Source: Rhodobacter sp.
GTDB lineage: Bacteria > Pseudomonadota > Alphaproteobacteria > Rhodobacterales > Rhodobacteraceae
Assembly: GCA_030065095.1 (NCBI GenBank)
Contig: JASJDP010000011.1
Coordinates: 1 to 64,000, forward strand
Direction of reading: 5' to 3'
Length of the DNA: 64,000 nt
Part shown: piece by piece, positions 42,821-52,536 of the stretch
Numbering within the stretch: the first letter of the stretch is position 1
How the letters are laid out: every line of letters starts with the position of its first letter
Translations under genes and position numbers: made by a program
The notes under the pieces: model-generated
The model's database searches: none
What the model saw: only the letters and a program-made list of their open reading frames with translations
Told to the model about the DNA's origin: nothing

Positions 42821-42955
42821 GGACTCGCGGACCCCATTCAGGATTGGCGGTTTGTCGATAGCGGCGGGGAGCTCGAACTCGGCGCTGTCGGCGATCTTGA
42901 CCATGGCGGCGCGGAGGGTGTTGCCCAGCTGGGTGTTGGGCAGGCGACCGTCAAC
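42821..42955 (-). pseudogene. decayed fragment of a prpE-like 3' end
   Basis: In one minus-strand frame, LPNTQLGNTLRAAMVKIADS and AEFELPAAIDKPPILNGVRE line up with the C-terminal LPKTRSGKILRATMVKIADG and AEFKMPATIDDPAILDEIRE of the intact acyl-CoA synthetase at 43810-45699. The adenylation lysine of the RSGKILR motif is lost (QLGNTLR). No start codon or upstream domain is present. It is a partial, diverged duplication about 0.85 kb from the end of the source gene and in the same orientation. Confidence 0.75.
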
Positions 42956-43193
42956 CCGACGGCATGGCAAAGTTGACGCTACGTTATCCGAGAATCACCG
43001 AAATGCACCGCAGGGGGCGTAATATCCGTCACAAATGTGGTGCCGAGACGGGGATTGTAGCCTGAATTTGGCGAAATCTGACGGGAATCGGCGCTTGGGC
43101 ATGGTCTAGCCGTCTTTGCCCAGATGTTGCCACATTGCTGCATAGATTGGTCAAAGTCACTCGCAGGTGGGGGCCAGCGAAGGGAACGACTCC

Positions 43194-43550
43194 ATGGCTC
43201 GCCACGACAGGAACGCCATCAATACCTGCAACGCCCGCCCGCCGGTCCGGAGCCCGGGGCTGAACAGTTTCAATCACGATGGATTGCAGATCGTCCGCTA
43301 CAGACGGCGGCGTTTTCTCGATCTGCCCTGGCGGTATATGTCGCTGTTTCTGGTTTTGGCGATGTCATTGCGCATGGTGACATATTCCGATTTGGGTCCC
43401 GCCGGATATGCGGAACGTGCCGCCAATCTGCTCGACGGCAATATGGCCGAGAGGACGGCCGGCGCACTGATGAAACTGGACCGCGTATCCGAACAAGCGG
43501 CACAACGGCTTCGCAACGCCAAGCGCGAACTGAGCGACCTGATCTTGTAA
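43194..43550 (+). CDS. small membrane protein of unknown function
   Basis: 118 residues from ATG 43194 behind GAAGGGAAC. A basic segment IVRYRRRRFLDLPWR precedes one membrane helix YMSLFLVLAMSLRMVTYSDL. The C-terminal part is helical (AERAANLLDGNMAERTAGAL). Charge distribution predicts a cytoplasmic N-terminus. Family unknown to me. It lies between the prpE remnant and the convergent prpE gene. Confidence 0.6.
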   Translation: MARHDRNAINTCNARPPVRSPGLNSFNHDGLQIVRYRRRRFLDLPWRYMSLFLVLAMSLRMVTYSDLGPAGYAERAANLLDGNMAERTAGALMKLDRVSEQAAQRLRNAKRELSDLIL

Positions 43551-43809
43551 AACAGGTTCTAAGCCGTGTCCGGAATGCCCGGCTCGAGTCGCACACATTC
43601 CTGGCGGGGGAGGGCAGCCGCGACGTGACGGGTTTCCAAGACTATCCTGTTTGGCGCTTCTGGCCGCTGATCACCATCGGACCACAGGCCGCGGCACCCG
43701 GTTTCGCGCCCCGGGCACCGGCCCGTCGGGGTTCGCCCGAGATCGAAAAAACGCGGGCGATTGCTCACGCAAGACCGCAGCGAAACCGGCGTGTGAGAAA
43801 TACCCCGGA

Positions 43810-45699
43810 TCAGGGGCCGGGATAGCCCAGCTCTCCCACCGACTCTCGGATCTCGTCCAGAATCGCCGGGTCGTCGATGGTGGCGGGCATCTTGAACTCC
43901 GCGCCGTCGGCGATTTTGACCATGGTGGCGCGGAGAATTTTTCCGCTTCGGGTCTTGGGCAGGCGGTCGACGACGGCGACAAGCTTGAAGGCGGCGACGG
44001 GGCCGATCTTTTCGCGGACGAGCTTCACGCATTCCTTGGCGATCTCGTCATGGGGGCGGTTGACGCCCTTGGTGAGGCAGACAAAGCCCATGGGCAATTG
44101 GCCCTTCAGTTGATCGGTCACGCCGATCACGGCGCATTCCGCAACATCCGGGTGCGAGGCGAGGACCTCCTCCATGCCGCCCGTCGACAGGCGGTGGCCC
44201 GCGACGTTGATGACGTCGTCGGTGCGGGCCATGATCCAGACATAGCCGTCTTCGTCCTTCATGCCGGCATCGCCGGTCTCGTAATAGCCGGGGAACTTGG
44301 AGAGGTAGGATTTACGGAACCGGTCCTCGGCGTTCCACAGCGTCGGCAGGGTGCCCGGGGGCAGGGGCAGCTTGATGGCGATGGCGCCGAGTTCGCCATC
44401 GGGCAGTTCGCTGCCCTCGTCGTCGAGGATGTGGATCTCATGCCCCGGCATCGGCACGGTGGGCGAGCCGATCTTGACCGGCAGAAGCTCGATGCCCACG
44501 GGATTGCCGGCGATGGTGTAACCGGTTTCGGTCTGCCACCAATGGTCGATGACGGGCACGCCAAGCAAGTCCTGCGCCCATTCGATGGTGTCGGGGTCGG
44601 CGCGTTCGCCGGCGAGGAACAGGTATTTCAGACACGAGATGTCATAGGGTTTCAGGAACTCCCCCTTGGGGTCCTCGCGCTTGATCGCGCGAAAGGCTGT
44701 GGGCGCGGTAAAGAAGCTTTTGACGTTATGCTCGGAAATCACGCGCCAGAAGGTGCCCGCATCAGGTGTGCCGACGGGCTTGCCCTCGAACACGATGGTG
44801 GTGTTGCCGTGGATCAGCGGGGCGTAGCAAATGTAGGAATGGCCGACGACCCAGCCGACGTCGGAGGCCGCCCAGAACACCTCGCCCGGGTCCATGTCGT
44901 AGATATTCTTCATGGTCCAGTCGAGCGCCACGAGATGGCCGGCGGTGGGGCGGACGACGCCCTTGGGCTGGCCGGTGGTGCCCGAGGTATAGAGGATATA
45001 GGCCGGGTGGTTGCCCTCGACGGCGATGCAATCGGCGGGGTCGGCGTCGGCGACGGTGTCGTGCCAGTCGAAATCGCGGCCTGCGGTCAGCGTGGCTTCG
45101 GCCTGGGGGCGCTGGAGGATCAGGGTGAAGTCGGGCTTGTGCCGGGCCATCTCGATTGCGCCGTCGAGCAGCGGCTTGTATTCGACGACACGGCCGGGTT
45201 CGATGCCGCAGGAGGCCGAGAGGATCGCCTTGGGCTGGGCGTCGTCGATGCGCACCGCAAGCTCGTTCGAGGCAAAACCGCCGAAGACGACGGAGTGGAT
45301 CGCACCGATGCGGGTGACGGCGAGCATGGCGATCAGCGCCTCCGGCACCATGGGCATGTAGACGATGACGCGGTCGCCCTTGGCGATGCCGCGGGCCCGC
45401 AGCGCGCCGGCGAGTTTGGCGACTTTGTCCTGTAATTCGGCGTAGGTGATCGTCGCCTTGGTGCCGGTGACGGGGCTGTCGTAGATGATCGCGGCCTGGT
45501 CGCCGCGTGTGGGCACATGGCGGTCGACGGCATTCCAGCAGGTGTTGGTCAGGCCGTCGCAGAACCATTCGTAAAGCGGGGCGTTGTCGTCGAAAAGGGC
45601 CTTGGAGGGTTTGCGGTCCCAGTCGATGGACCCAGCCGCCTGCATCCAGAACGCGTCTGGGTCAGCGTGCCAGGCCGCGTAGACCTCTTTGTATCCCAT
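43810..45699 (-). CDS. prpE: propionate-CoA ligase (propionyl-CoA synthetase)
   Basis: 629 residues, the PrpE length. The ACS N-terminal helix (YKEVYAAWHADPDAFW) is followed by AMP-binding motifs: YTSGTTGQPKG near residue 243, HWWQTETG, YYETGDAG, and the C-terminal lysine motif PKTRSGKILR needed for adenylation. It activates propionate (or acetate/acrylate) to the CoA ester. The pattern of the N-domain and the length favour PrpE over acetyl-CoA synthetase. Monocistronic, minus strand. A degenerate copy of its 3' end lies downstream. Confidence 0.93.
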   Translation of the reverse strand: MGYKEVYAAWHADPDAFWMQAAGSIDWDRKPSKALFDDNAPLYEWFCDGLTNTCWNAVDRHVPTRGDQAAIIYDSPVTGTKATITYAELQDKVAKLAGALRARGIAKGDRVIVYMPMVPEALIAMLAVTRIGAIHSVVFGGFASNELAVRIDDAQPKAILSASCGIEPGRVVEYKPLLDGAIEMARHKPDFTLILQRPQAEATLTAGRDFDWHDTVADADPADCIAVEGNHPAYILYTSGTTGQPKGVVRPTAGHLVALDWTMKNIYDMDPGEVFWAASDVGWVVGHSYICYAPLIHGNTTIVFEGKPVGTPDAGTFWRVISEHNVKSFFTAPTAFRAIKREDPKGEFLKPYDISCLKYLFLAGERADPDTIEWAQDLLGVPVIDHWWQTETGYTIAGNPVGIELLPVKIGSPTVPMPGHEIHILDDEGSELPDGELGAIAIKLPLPPGTLPTLWNAEDRFRKSYLSKFPGYYETGDAGMKDEDGYVWIMARTDDVINVAGHRLSTGGMEEVLASHPDVAECAVIGVTDQLKGQLPMGFVCLTKGVNRPHDEIAKECVKLVREKIGPVAAFKLVAVVDRLPKTRSGKILRATMVKIADGAEFKMPATIDDPAILDEIRESVGELGYPGP

Positions 45700-45819
45700 G
45701 GTATGCCCTCCTGATCCGTCGCCTGTGTGTTAACGGTGGCAGCGCCTTCGGGCAAGCGGGCGCGTCTGCGTCCTGCGGTCACTGTTGGCGGTAACGTCCG
45801 CGTTTCAGGATGGATCTGC

Positions 45820-45848
45820 AAAGGCGGGCCGTTGTGGCCCGCCTTTTT
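45820..45848. terminator. strong intrinsic terminator
   Basis: AAAGGCGGGCC-GTTGT-GGCCCGCCTTTTT: an eleven-pair GC-rich stem with a T-run on the plus strand and TTT on the minus strand. It lies 15 bases beyond the phoX stop, so it probably terminates phoX; it may work in both directions. Confidence 0.75.
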
Positions 45849-45863
45849 CGGGCATGTCTTGGA

Positions 45864-47771
45864 TCAGCCGATCACGCCGCCGTCGTCGCGGGTGACGGCG
45901 ATGATGGCCGAACGCGGGACGGCGTCGCCGCCCTCGGGCCAATGGCTGTTGCCGCGCTCGCCGGGGTGCTGGATGCCGACCAGCATGGTCCGGCGGTCCG
46001 GCGTCCAGGCAAGGCCGGTGACCTCGCATTCGTTCGGACCGACCAGAAAGCGGCGGATCTCGCCGGTGACCGGGTCGCCCGCCAGCATCTGGTTGTTGCC
46101 GTGGCCGGCGAAGTTCTCGGCATTGGAGTAGTTGCCGTCGGTCTGGATCCACAAGAGGCCGTTGCTATCGAACTTCAGGCCGTCGGGCGAGTTGAACATG
46201 TTGTCCGCCGTCACGTTGTCGGACCCGGCATAGGCGTCGGAATGCACCGTCGGGTTGCCGGCGAGCACGTAGAGATCCCAGGTGAACCCGGCGGCGGTGT
46301 GATCGGCGCCGTCCGGCCGCCAGCGCACGATCTGGCCGTAGTGGTTCTCGGCCCGCGGGTTCGGGCCCATGGCCGGGGTTGCGTCGCCGCCCGCATTGGG
46401 CTTGACGCCGCGGTTCTTGTTGTTGGTCAGACAGCAATAGACCTCGGCCGCCCTCGGGTTCGCGGCGACCCATTCCGGGCGGTCCATGGTGGTGGCGCCC
46501 ACCGCGGAGCCGGCCATGCGGGTATGGATGGCGATTTCCGCCGCCGAGGCCATGCCGGTGGACTCGGGCGTCAGGTCGATCCACTGGCCGGTGCCGTCCT
46601 CGCTGAACTTGGCGACCGAGATCGTGCCTTCCTCGAGCAGGCTGTCGGTCGGCGCGCCGGGCGCATAGACCCCGTCCGAGACGTAGCGATACAGGAACTC
46701 GCCGCGCTCGTCGTCGCCCATATAGACCACGACCCGGCCGTCGACATTGATCACAAGCTCGGCGTTTTCGTGCTTGAACCGGCCAAGCGCGGTGCGCTTT
46801 TTCGGCGTCGAGGCCGGATCCTTGGGATCGATCTCGACGACATAGCCGTTGCGGTTGGGCTCGTTGGGGTGCTTGAAGGTGTCGAAGCGCTCGTCGATGC
46901 GCGCCCATCCATAGCCCCAGTCATTTTCCTTGATCCCGTAGCGGGTGAATTCGGGCGTCGCTGCGATGGGCTTGTTGTCCTGCACTTCCTCGCTGGAGCT
47001 GTAGTAGCCGTTGAAGTTCTCTTCGCAGGCCAGATAGGTGCCCCACGGGGTCGAGCCGTTGCCGCAGTTGTTCCAGGTGCCCAGGCATTTGACGCCATCG
47101 GGATCGGCGGCGGTCTTGACCAGGTCATGCCCGGCGGCGGGCCCGGTGATCTCCATTTCGGTCTGCGGGGTGATCCGCCGGTTGTAGGGGCTGTCCTTGA
47201 CCATCTGCCAGCCGTTTTCGCCCGGCGCGATTTCGATAACGGAAACGCCATGGGCCAGCATGCCCTTGAGCACGTCGTCATCGGTCTCGGCCTTGCCCTC
47301 GGCCCGGTTGCCCCAGATGATCTTGCGGTTGGTGTATTCGTTGTTCACCGCCAACAGCAGCTTGCCGCCATGGGCGAAGACTTCCATGCCGTCGGTGTTG
47401 TCGCCGAAGGTGACCCCCTGGCTGTCGCCGGTGCCGCGGGTGGCGTGGTCGAAATCGGGGCCGTCCGAGGTCAGCGGATCGCCCCAGCGCACCAGCACGT
47501 TCGCCGTGAAGCCGTCCGGAACGGTGATGTCGTCGGCGGTATCGGCGGCGATCGCGGTGAAGGCGAAGCGGTCTGTCGCGGCCCCGGCGGGGGTTGTCAA
47601 CGCGGTGCCGCCCAAAAGCCCGAGGCTGCCGAAGGCAAGAACGCCGCCAAGCATGCCGCGGCGCGAGATCGCCGCCTCGACCACCCGGTCGAAGTCGCAG
47701 GTGTCAGGGCGGGGGCTGTGAATGTCGTCGAACTCGTCAAAGGAAATGTCGTCGTTGTGGTCGCGGGCCAT
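45864..47771 (-). CDS. phoX: PhoX-family alkaline phosphatase (DUF839)
   Basis: 635 residues. A Tat signal follows an acidic leader: AISRRGMLGGVLAFGSLGLL, so the protein is folded before export to the periplasm. PhoX enzymes use calcium and iron to release phosphate from organic esters. Family blocks include GDSQGVTFGDNTDGMEVF, NNEYTNRKIIWG, LGTWNNCGNGSTPWGTYLAC (the cofactor-loop region), ACEENFNGYY and PDGLKFDSNGLLWIQTDGN. ATG 47771 follows GGGAGACCC. Adjacent phosphate-transport genes suggest expression under phosphate limitation, though I found no clear Pho box upstream. Confidence 0.95.
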   Translation of the reverse strand: MARDHNDDISFDEFDDIHSPRPDTCDFDRVVEAAISRRGMLGGVLAFGSLGLLGGTALTTPAGAATDRFAFTAIAADTADDITVPDGFTANVLVRWGDPLTSDGPDFDHATRGTGDSQGVTFGDNTDGMEVFAHGGKLLLAVNNEYTNRKIIWGNRAEGKAETDDDVLKGMLAHGVSVIEIAPGENGWQMVKDSPYNRRITPQTEMEITGPAAGHDLVKTAADPDGVKCLGTWNNCGNGSTPWGTYLACEENFNGYYSSSEEVQDNKPIAATPEFTRYGIKENDWGYGWARIDERFDTFKHPNEPNRNGYVVEIDPKDPASTPKKRTALGRFKHENAELVINVDGRVVVYMGDDERGEFLYRYVSDGVYAPGAPTDSLLEEGTISVAKFSEDGTGQWIDLTPESTGMASAAEIAIHTRMAGSAVGATTMDRPEWVAANPRAAEVYCCLTNNKNRGVKPNAGGDATPAMGPNPRAENHYGQIVRWRPDGADHTAAGFTWDLYVLAGNPTVHSDAYAGSDNVTADNMFNSPDGLKFDSNGLLWIQTDGNYSNAENFAGHGNNQMLAGDPVTGEIRRFLVGPNECEVTGLAWTPDRRTMLVGIQHPGERGNSHWPEGGDAVPRSAIIAVTRDDGGVIG

Positions 47772-48231
47772 GAATGGGTCTCCCTTTTTCGTTGGTTCGT
47801 TTCGATCGGTGCGAAGGCACTCGGTAATGCGAGAAGCTCTGCCCGTCCCGGCCAACAATCCGGCCGGACTCCCCTTGGATGGACCTTATGAGTGATTGGC
47901 GATTCTGCCAAATCCAGAATTGCCGGATTGTCGCATCCGAGGTTTCCCGAGTACGGGTCCACCGTTCAGACAGACCGCTTGAACGGGTTTCGATCCGGCT
48001 AGCAAGCTCGCGGATAGCGTTCGGGCGACGCTCATCACAGGACCTAGCGGCACAGGGCAGATTGTCCGAGGCCCATCCCGGTTCGCAGTGCAGTATACGT
48101 GTCCGGGCATCGACCGGGCTGCGGGAGCAACCACCCGCCCGCTCTTGCCGCCAAAATGCCTTGCTGCTGGGCATCGTGTCGGTCGGATTCACATGGAAGA
48201 GTAGAGAGCTGCCAATCGATTTGACCGCGCG
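47772..48231. other. 460-base intergenic region upstream of phoX
   Basis: Contains the phoX leader and no gene that I can support. I looked for tandem CTGTCAT-type Pho-box repeats and saw none that were convincing. Confidence 0.5.
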
Positions 48232-48690
48232 TCAGGCCGCGTCATGGCAGCGCCCGTTGAGACGTTCGATTGCGCGCTTCAGTTCCGAGCCGATCAGAAT
48301 TTTGGCGAGTCCCGGTTCCTGCACGGCCATACAGGCCTGTTCATTTGTGAACCAACTCCGCACGCGCTGATGCTGCTCCTTCCACCGGAGGAGTTCTTGC
48401 TCCACAAGCATCGGGAAGACACCGACCGAGCAGGTGGCGACCTGCCCGTCGTCCAGACGCTTGGAGTATTCGTAGCGCGCGATTGCCTCCGGCAGGATTG
48501 GCCCGAGGACGCCTGCCTCTTCGAGGGCTTCAACCCTTGCCGTTTCCGCCTCGGTGTGCCCCTCAAGCAACCATCCCTTCGGAACGACCCAGCGGCCGGT
48601 ATCTCTGGAGGTCACCATCAGGACCCTGATCTCGCCCTTTGAGGTCCACCTCAACGGCAGTGCGGCCGCTTGCTTCGCATACATGCTCAT
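48232..48690 (-). CDS. Nudix hydrolase, DIPP-like
   Basis: 152 residues. The Nudix box reads GWLLEGHTEAETARVEALEE followed by AGV, which keeps the catalytic E-x-x-E-E part, although the usual REU is shifted (ARVEALEE). The preceding RWVVPKGW strand is typical of diphosphoinositol-polyphosphate-phosphohydrolase-like bacterial Nudix proteins that cleave nucleoside diphosphate-linked compounds. Cytoplasmic. It is divergent from the PiT gene, with ~250 bases between. Substrate unknown. Confidence 0.88.
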   Translation of the reverse strand: MSMYAKQAAALPLRWTSKGEIRVLMVTSRDTGRWVVPKGWLLEGHTEAETARVEALEEAGVLGPILPEAIARYEYSKRLDDGQVATCSVGVFPMLVEQELLRWKEQHQRVRSWFTNEQACMAVQEPGLAKILIGSELKRAIERLNGRCHDAA

Positions 48691-48938
48691 TAAAACCTGT
48701 ACGAAATTTGCACCTTTCGGATTCCGCCTGTGGATAAATCAAGTCGGCCAGACTTTCCAGCCCGAGCATCATCGGCGAGACTGTCTGCCTAAACGCAACG
48801 CAATTTCGGGAAAAAGGCGATCCACCGGCCGGGATCAAGTCGCGGGCTTCTTTGATCCAAGTCATCGCGGGCCCGACCCAATTGCATAGCCTCCAAGGCG
48901 CGCGTTGGCGAGTCCGCGCGGCGCAGGGGGGGAGAGTC

Positions 48939-50504
48939 ATGCTGCGAACCGATCATGTAGAAACGGCGATGCAACTCAATCGCGACGAACTGTTTCGATT
49001 TGGAACAGCGCTGATTTTCATCGTAGGCATCATGCTTTTCACCATCGTGCGGACGGATGGCGGCGTCGACGGCGTCCTGTTGGTCATTGCCGCGATGATC
49101 GGCGGCTATATGGCGATGAACATTGGCGCCAACGATGTGGCGAACAACGTCGGGCCGGCCGTGGGCAGTCACGCCATCACCCTGACCGGCGCGATCATTA
49201 TCGCCGCGTTTTTCGAGGCGGGCGGCGCGCTGATCGCGGGCGGCGACGTCGTCGGTACGATCAAGAAGGGCATCATCGACCCCGATCTGGTTGCTGACCG
49301 GGATACCTTCATCTGGCTGATGATCGCGGCGCTTCTGGCGGCCGCCGTCTGGCTGAATTTCGCCACCGCGGTCGGCGCGCCGGTCTCGACGACGCATTCC
49401 ATCGTGGGGGGCGTGCTGGGGGCAGGGATTGCCGCGGCCGGATGGGGCATCGCCAACTGGCAGCAAGTGGGGATGATTGCGGCAAGCTGGGTGATCTCGC
49501 CCGTGCTCGGCGGGCTGATCGCGGCGGGTTTTCTCTATGTCATCAAACGCACGATTACCTATAGATCCGACGTGCTGGCCGCCGCGAACCGGATGGTTCC
49601 AGTGCTGGTGGCGATCATGGCCTGGGCCTTCGGCACTTACCTGATGCTGAAGGGTGTGAAGAAACTCGTCAAGGTCGGCTTCCCGACGGCGCTTGTCATC
49701 GGCCTTGCCGCGGCGGTGATCGTGTACCTGATCATGCGGCCCTATATCTCGCGGATGACCAAACGCCTGGCCAATCACAAATCCAGCGTCAACGACCTCT
49801 TCACGGTGCCGTTGATCTTCGCCGCCGCGCTTCTGAGCTTTGCCCACGGCGCAAACGACGTCGCCAATGCGGTCGGCCCGCTTGCCGGCATCAACGAGGC
49901 CATCGTCGGCGGTGGCGTTGCCGCCAAGGCGGCAATCCCGATTTGGGTGATGGCGGTCGGCGCCATCGGCATTTCGCTGGGCCTGGCGCTTTACGGCCCG
50001 AAACTGATCCGGACGGTCGGCAGCGAGATCACCGAACTGGACAAGATGCGGGCTTTCTGCATCGCGATGGCCGCGGCGATCACCGTGATCGTCGCGTCGC
50101 AATTGGGGCTGCCGGTCAGCTCGACCCATATTGCGGTCGGCGGTGTATTTGGGGTCGGTTTTCTGCGCGAGTACATCAAGTCGAGTTATGCCCGCACCAT
50201 CCAGGAAATCCGCGACCATCACGAGGATCACGACCCAGAGGCGGTGGACGCTTTCCTGGAAAAGTTCGAAGCGGCAGACGTCGCCACCAAGGGCGACATG
50301 TTGCGCGACATGAAGCACCAGGCTGCCGAAGCAAGGTTGCTGGCCAAACGCGAACGCCGCGGGCTGGGCCGAGTGCATCGCGTCGAGCTGGTCAAACGCG
50401 TGCTTTTGCTTAGGATCGCGGCGGCCTGGGTGATCACCGTTCCGCTGGCGGGCATCCTTGCGGCGATGTTCTTCTTCATGATCCGCGGAATGATGCTGCC
50501 GTGA
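48939..50504 (+). CDS. pit: PiT-family inorganic phosphate transporter
   Basis: 521 residues with about eleven membrane helices. The two inverted family signatures are present: GANDVANNVGPAVGSHAITL near residue 65 and GANDVANAVGPLAGINEA near 305. PVSTTHSIVGGVLGAG and PVSSTHIAVGGVFGVG are their partners. It moves metal-phosphate with protons across the inner membrane. A charged cytoplasmic loop lies near the C-terminus. ATG 48939 follows GGGGGGAGAG. The Na/Pi cotransporter gene begins 13 bases after it, so both are one operon. Confidence 0.93.
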   Translation: MLRTDHVETAMQLNRDELFRFGTALIFIVGIMLFTIVRTDGGVDGVLLVIAAMIGGYMAMNIGANDVANNVGPAVGSHAITLTGAIIIAAFFEAGGALIAGGDVVGTIKKGIIDPDLVADRDTFIWLMIAALLAAAVWLNFATAVGAPVSTTHSIVGGVLGAGIAAAGWGIANWQQVGMIAASWVISPVLGGLIAAGFLYVIKRTITYRSDVLAAANRMVPVLVAIMAWAFGTYLMLKGVKKLVKVGFPTALVIGLAAAVIVYLIMRPYISRMTKRLANHKSSVNDLFTVPLIFAAALLSFAHGANDVANAVGPLAGINEAIVGGGVAAKAAIPIWVMAVGAIGISLGLALYGPKLIRTVGSEITELDKMRAFCIAMAAAITVIVASQLGLPVSSTHIAVGGVFGVGFLREYIKSSYARTIQEIRDHHEDHDPEAVDAFLEKFEAADVATKGDMLRDMKHQAAEARLLAKRERRGLGRVHRVELVKRVLLLRIAAAWVITVPLAGILAAMFFFMIRGMMLP

Positions 50505-50517
50505 GGCGGCGCGTCCC

Positions 50518-52197
50518 ATGACCGGAGAGCTGAACCAACTGGAACTTTCGACAGGCCTTGTCGGTGGCTTGGCTTTGTTCCTTTTCGGCATGGACATCAT
50601 GACCCGCGCCCTGAAACAGGTGGCGGGCAATTCGATGAAGACGATCCTGGCACGGATGACCGGCAACCGGTTGTTTGGGCTTGTCGCCGGCGCATCGGTG
50701 ACCGCGATCATCCAATCGTCGTCGATCACTACCGTTCTTCTGGTGGGCTTCATCTCGGCCGGGTTGATGACCACCGCGCAAAGCGTCGCCGTGATCCTCG
50801 GGGCGAATATCGGCACGACGATCACCGCTCAGATACTGGCCTTCAAGGTCACCGCGCTGGCCCTGCCGGTTCTGTCGCTGGGATTCTTCGTGTCGTTCAT
50901 CGCCAAACGAAAGGTGACGCGTGAATACGGCCGCATCCTGCTTGGCCTCGGCATGGTGTTCTTCGGAATGGCGATCATGTCGGACGCCATGAAGCCTCTG
51001 CGCAGCTACCAGCCGTTTCTTGACTTCATGCTGTCGCTCGACAACGTGCTTCTTGCCGCACTGACTGGCGCGGTGTTCACCGCATTGGTGCAGTCGTCCT
51101 CGGCCACGACCGGCATCCTGATCGTGATGGCCGGGCAAGGTCTCATCGGGTTGGAACCGGCGGTGGCGCTGGCGTTGGGCGCGAATATCGGCACCTGTGT
51201 CACGGCCCTGCTGGCGGCGGTCGGCAAGTCGCGCGAAGCGGTCCGCGCCGCCCTGGTGCACACGCTTTTCAATGTAGCCGGAGTTCTGATCTGGATCGGA
51301 TTTGTCGCGGAACTGGCCAGCCTCGCCCGGCTGGTCTCGGCTGCCGAGGCGGCGACAGACAGCGCCCGCATTCCGCGCCAACTTGCCAACGTGCACACCT
51401 TTTTCAACGTGGCGAATGCTCTGATATTTATCGGTTTCACGGCCCAGATCACGCGGTTTGTAGAATGGCTGGTGCCGGATAGGGTGGAGAAAGCCGAGCC
51501 GCGCTTTGCCCCGAAACACCTTGATCCGAAGTTCCTCGTTGTGCCGGCGATCGCGATCGATGCCGTCCGGCTGGAGATCCTGCGCCTGGGCGGGCTGGTC
51601 CGCGACATGATGGCGGCGGCCATTCCGACCGTGACAACCGGCAGCCCGGTCGAGGTGGACCAGTTGCGCGTCATGGATCGGCCTGTCGATCTCTTGCACC
51701 GCGAGATCGTTGGCTACATGCGCCAGATCAGCCTCAGCAGCCTGCCGTCAGATCAGTCCAGCATGCTGATGGGTCTGGTGAGGATTGCCAACGATCTGGA
51801 ACATGTCGGCGATCTGATCGCGACCGGCATGGTGACCTCTGCGCGAAAACGAATCGATGAGAATGTCGTGATCAGCCGGGCGACGGCAGCAGTGATCGCG
51901 GAACTGCATCGCGAAGTTGTCGGTGCGTTGGACGGTACATTGGCGTCTCTCGAGTCTCAGGACGCCGCGGATGCGACGGAGGTCCGCAAGATGAAGGCAG
52001 GCTTCTCTGCCCTGATTGAGGACATTGCCGGTCACGAGATCGAGCGGCTGCGCGCCGACGAACCCAAGCGCCTGCACACCTACACCCGCGAAATCGAGCT
52101 GACCGAAACGCTGGACGACATCTTCAAAATCATCCGCCGAATCGCCCGTACCGAGCAGGCATTGTTTGCGAAGCCCGGCCGGGAGCGGGCAGCCTAG
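50518..52197 (+). CDS. Na/Pi cotransporter family protein with C-terminal PhoU-like domain
   Basis: 559 residues. The N-terminal ~330 residues are the NptA/SLC34-type membrane domain with both inverted repeats: IIQSSSITTVLLVGFISAG near residue 63 and LVQSSSATTGILIVMAGQG near 195. From ~365 on is a helical PhoU-like domain (IANDLEHVGDLIATG, HREVVGALDGTL). Such fusions import phosphate with sodium and may sense its supply. Immediately after PiT on the same strand, so two phosphate carriers are made together. Confidence 0.92.
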   Translation: MTGELNQLELSTGLVGGLALFLFGMDIMTRALKQVAGNSMKTILARMTGNRLFGLVAGASVTAIIQSSSITTVLLVGFISAGLMTTAQSVAVILGANIGTTITAQILAFKVTALALPVLSLGFFVSFIAKRKVTREYGRILLGLGMVFFGMAIMSDAMKPLRSYQPFLDFMLSLDNVLLAALTGAVFTALVQSSSATTGILIVMAGQGLIGLEPAVALALGANIGTCVTALLAAVGKSREAVRAALVHTLFNVAGVLIWIGFVAELASLARLVSAAEAATDSARIPRQLANVHTFFNVANALIFIGFTAQITRFVEWLVPDRVEKAEPRFAPKHLDPKFLVVPAIAIDAVRLEILRLGGLVRDMMAAAIPTVTTGSPVEVDQLRVMDRPVDLLHREIVGYMRQISLSSLPSDQSSMLMGLVRIANDLEHVGDLIATGMVTSARKRIDENVVISRATAAVIAELHREVVGALDGTLASLESQDAADATEVRKMKAGFSALIEDIAGHEIERLRADEPKRLHTYTREIELTETLDDIFKIIRRIARTEQALFAKPGRERAA

Positions 52198-52481
52198 GAA
52201 CCGCGCCATTGCCATCCGAACGCGAAACACCGGCTGTCGGAATTCAAAAGAACGTCTGGCCGCGCGTCGCGCAGTGAATGGCACGCGATTCCGATGTCAC
52301 GATGTTGCGGGTTTCACGGGTTATCAACACCCTGCAAGGGCAATGCACGCGGATAGATCGCCAATGCATGCAGTGAGATTGTAGAGACCCATTCAACTGG
52401 GGAAGTTAGACCGCTCAGGCAAAGAAATTGCCGACCTGTCAAGCGGGTACAGGCCGCGAGGCATTGCAGTTCGGCAAGGAT

Positions 52482-52510
52482 TCTTGCAATTTGTCCCACT
52501 TTGTGCAAGA
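52482..52510. promoter_or_regulatory. candidate operator upstream of the RpiR regulator
   Basis: TCTTGCA (52482-52488) and TGCAAGA (52504-52510) are an exact inverted repeat with a 15-base gap, ending 26 bases before the start codon. The spacing of about two helical turns suits a dimeric regulator and would allow autoregulation. The rest of 52198-52536 shows no gene. Confidence 0.45.
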
Positions 52511-52536
52511 TTGCCTGCAGAAACCGTGAGCTTTGC

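Noticed and set aside
47772-48938. Pho boxes upstream of phoX and PiT
   Set aside because: No tandem CTGTCAT-like 7-mers at 11-base spacing were found by eye on either strand.
48789-50825. A 678-codon minus-strand frame opposite the PiT gene
   Set aside because: His/Asp/Arg-rich shadow of a membrane protein gene.
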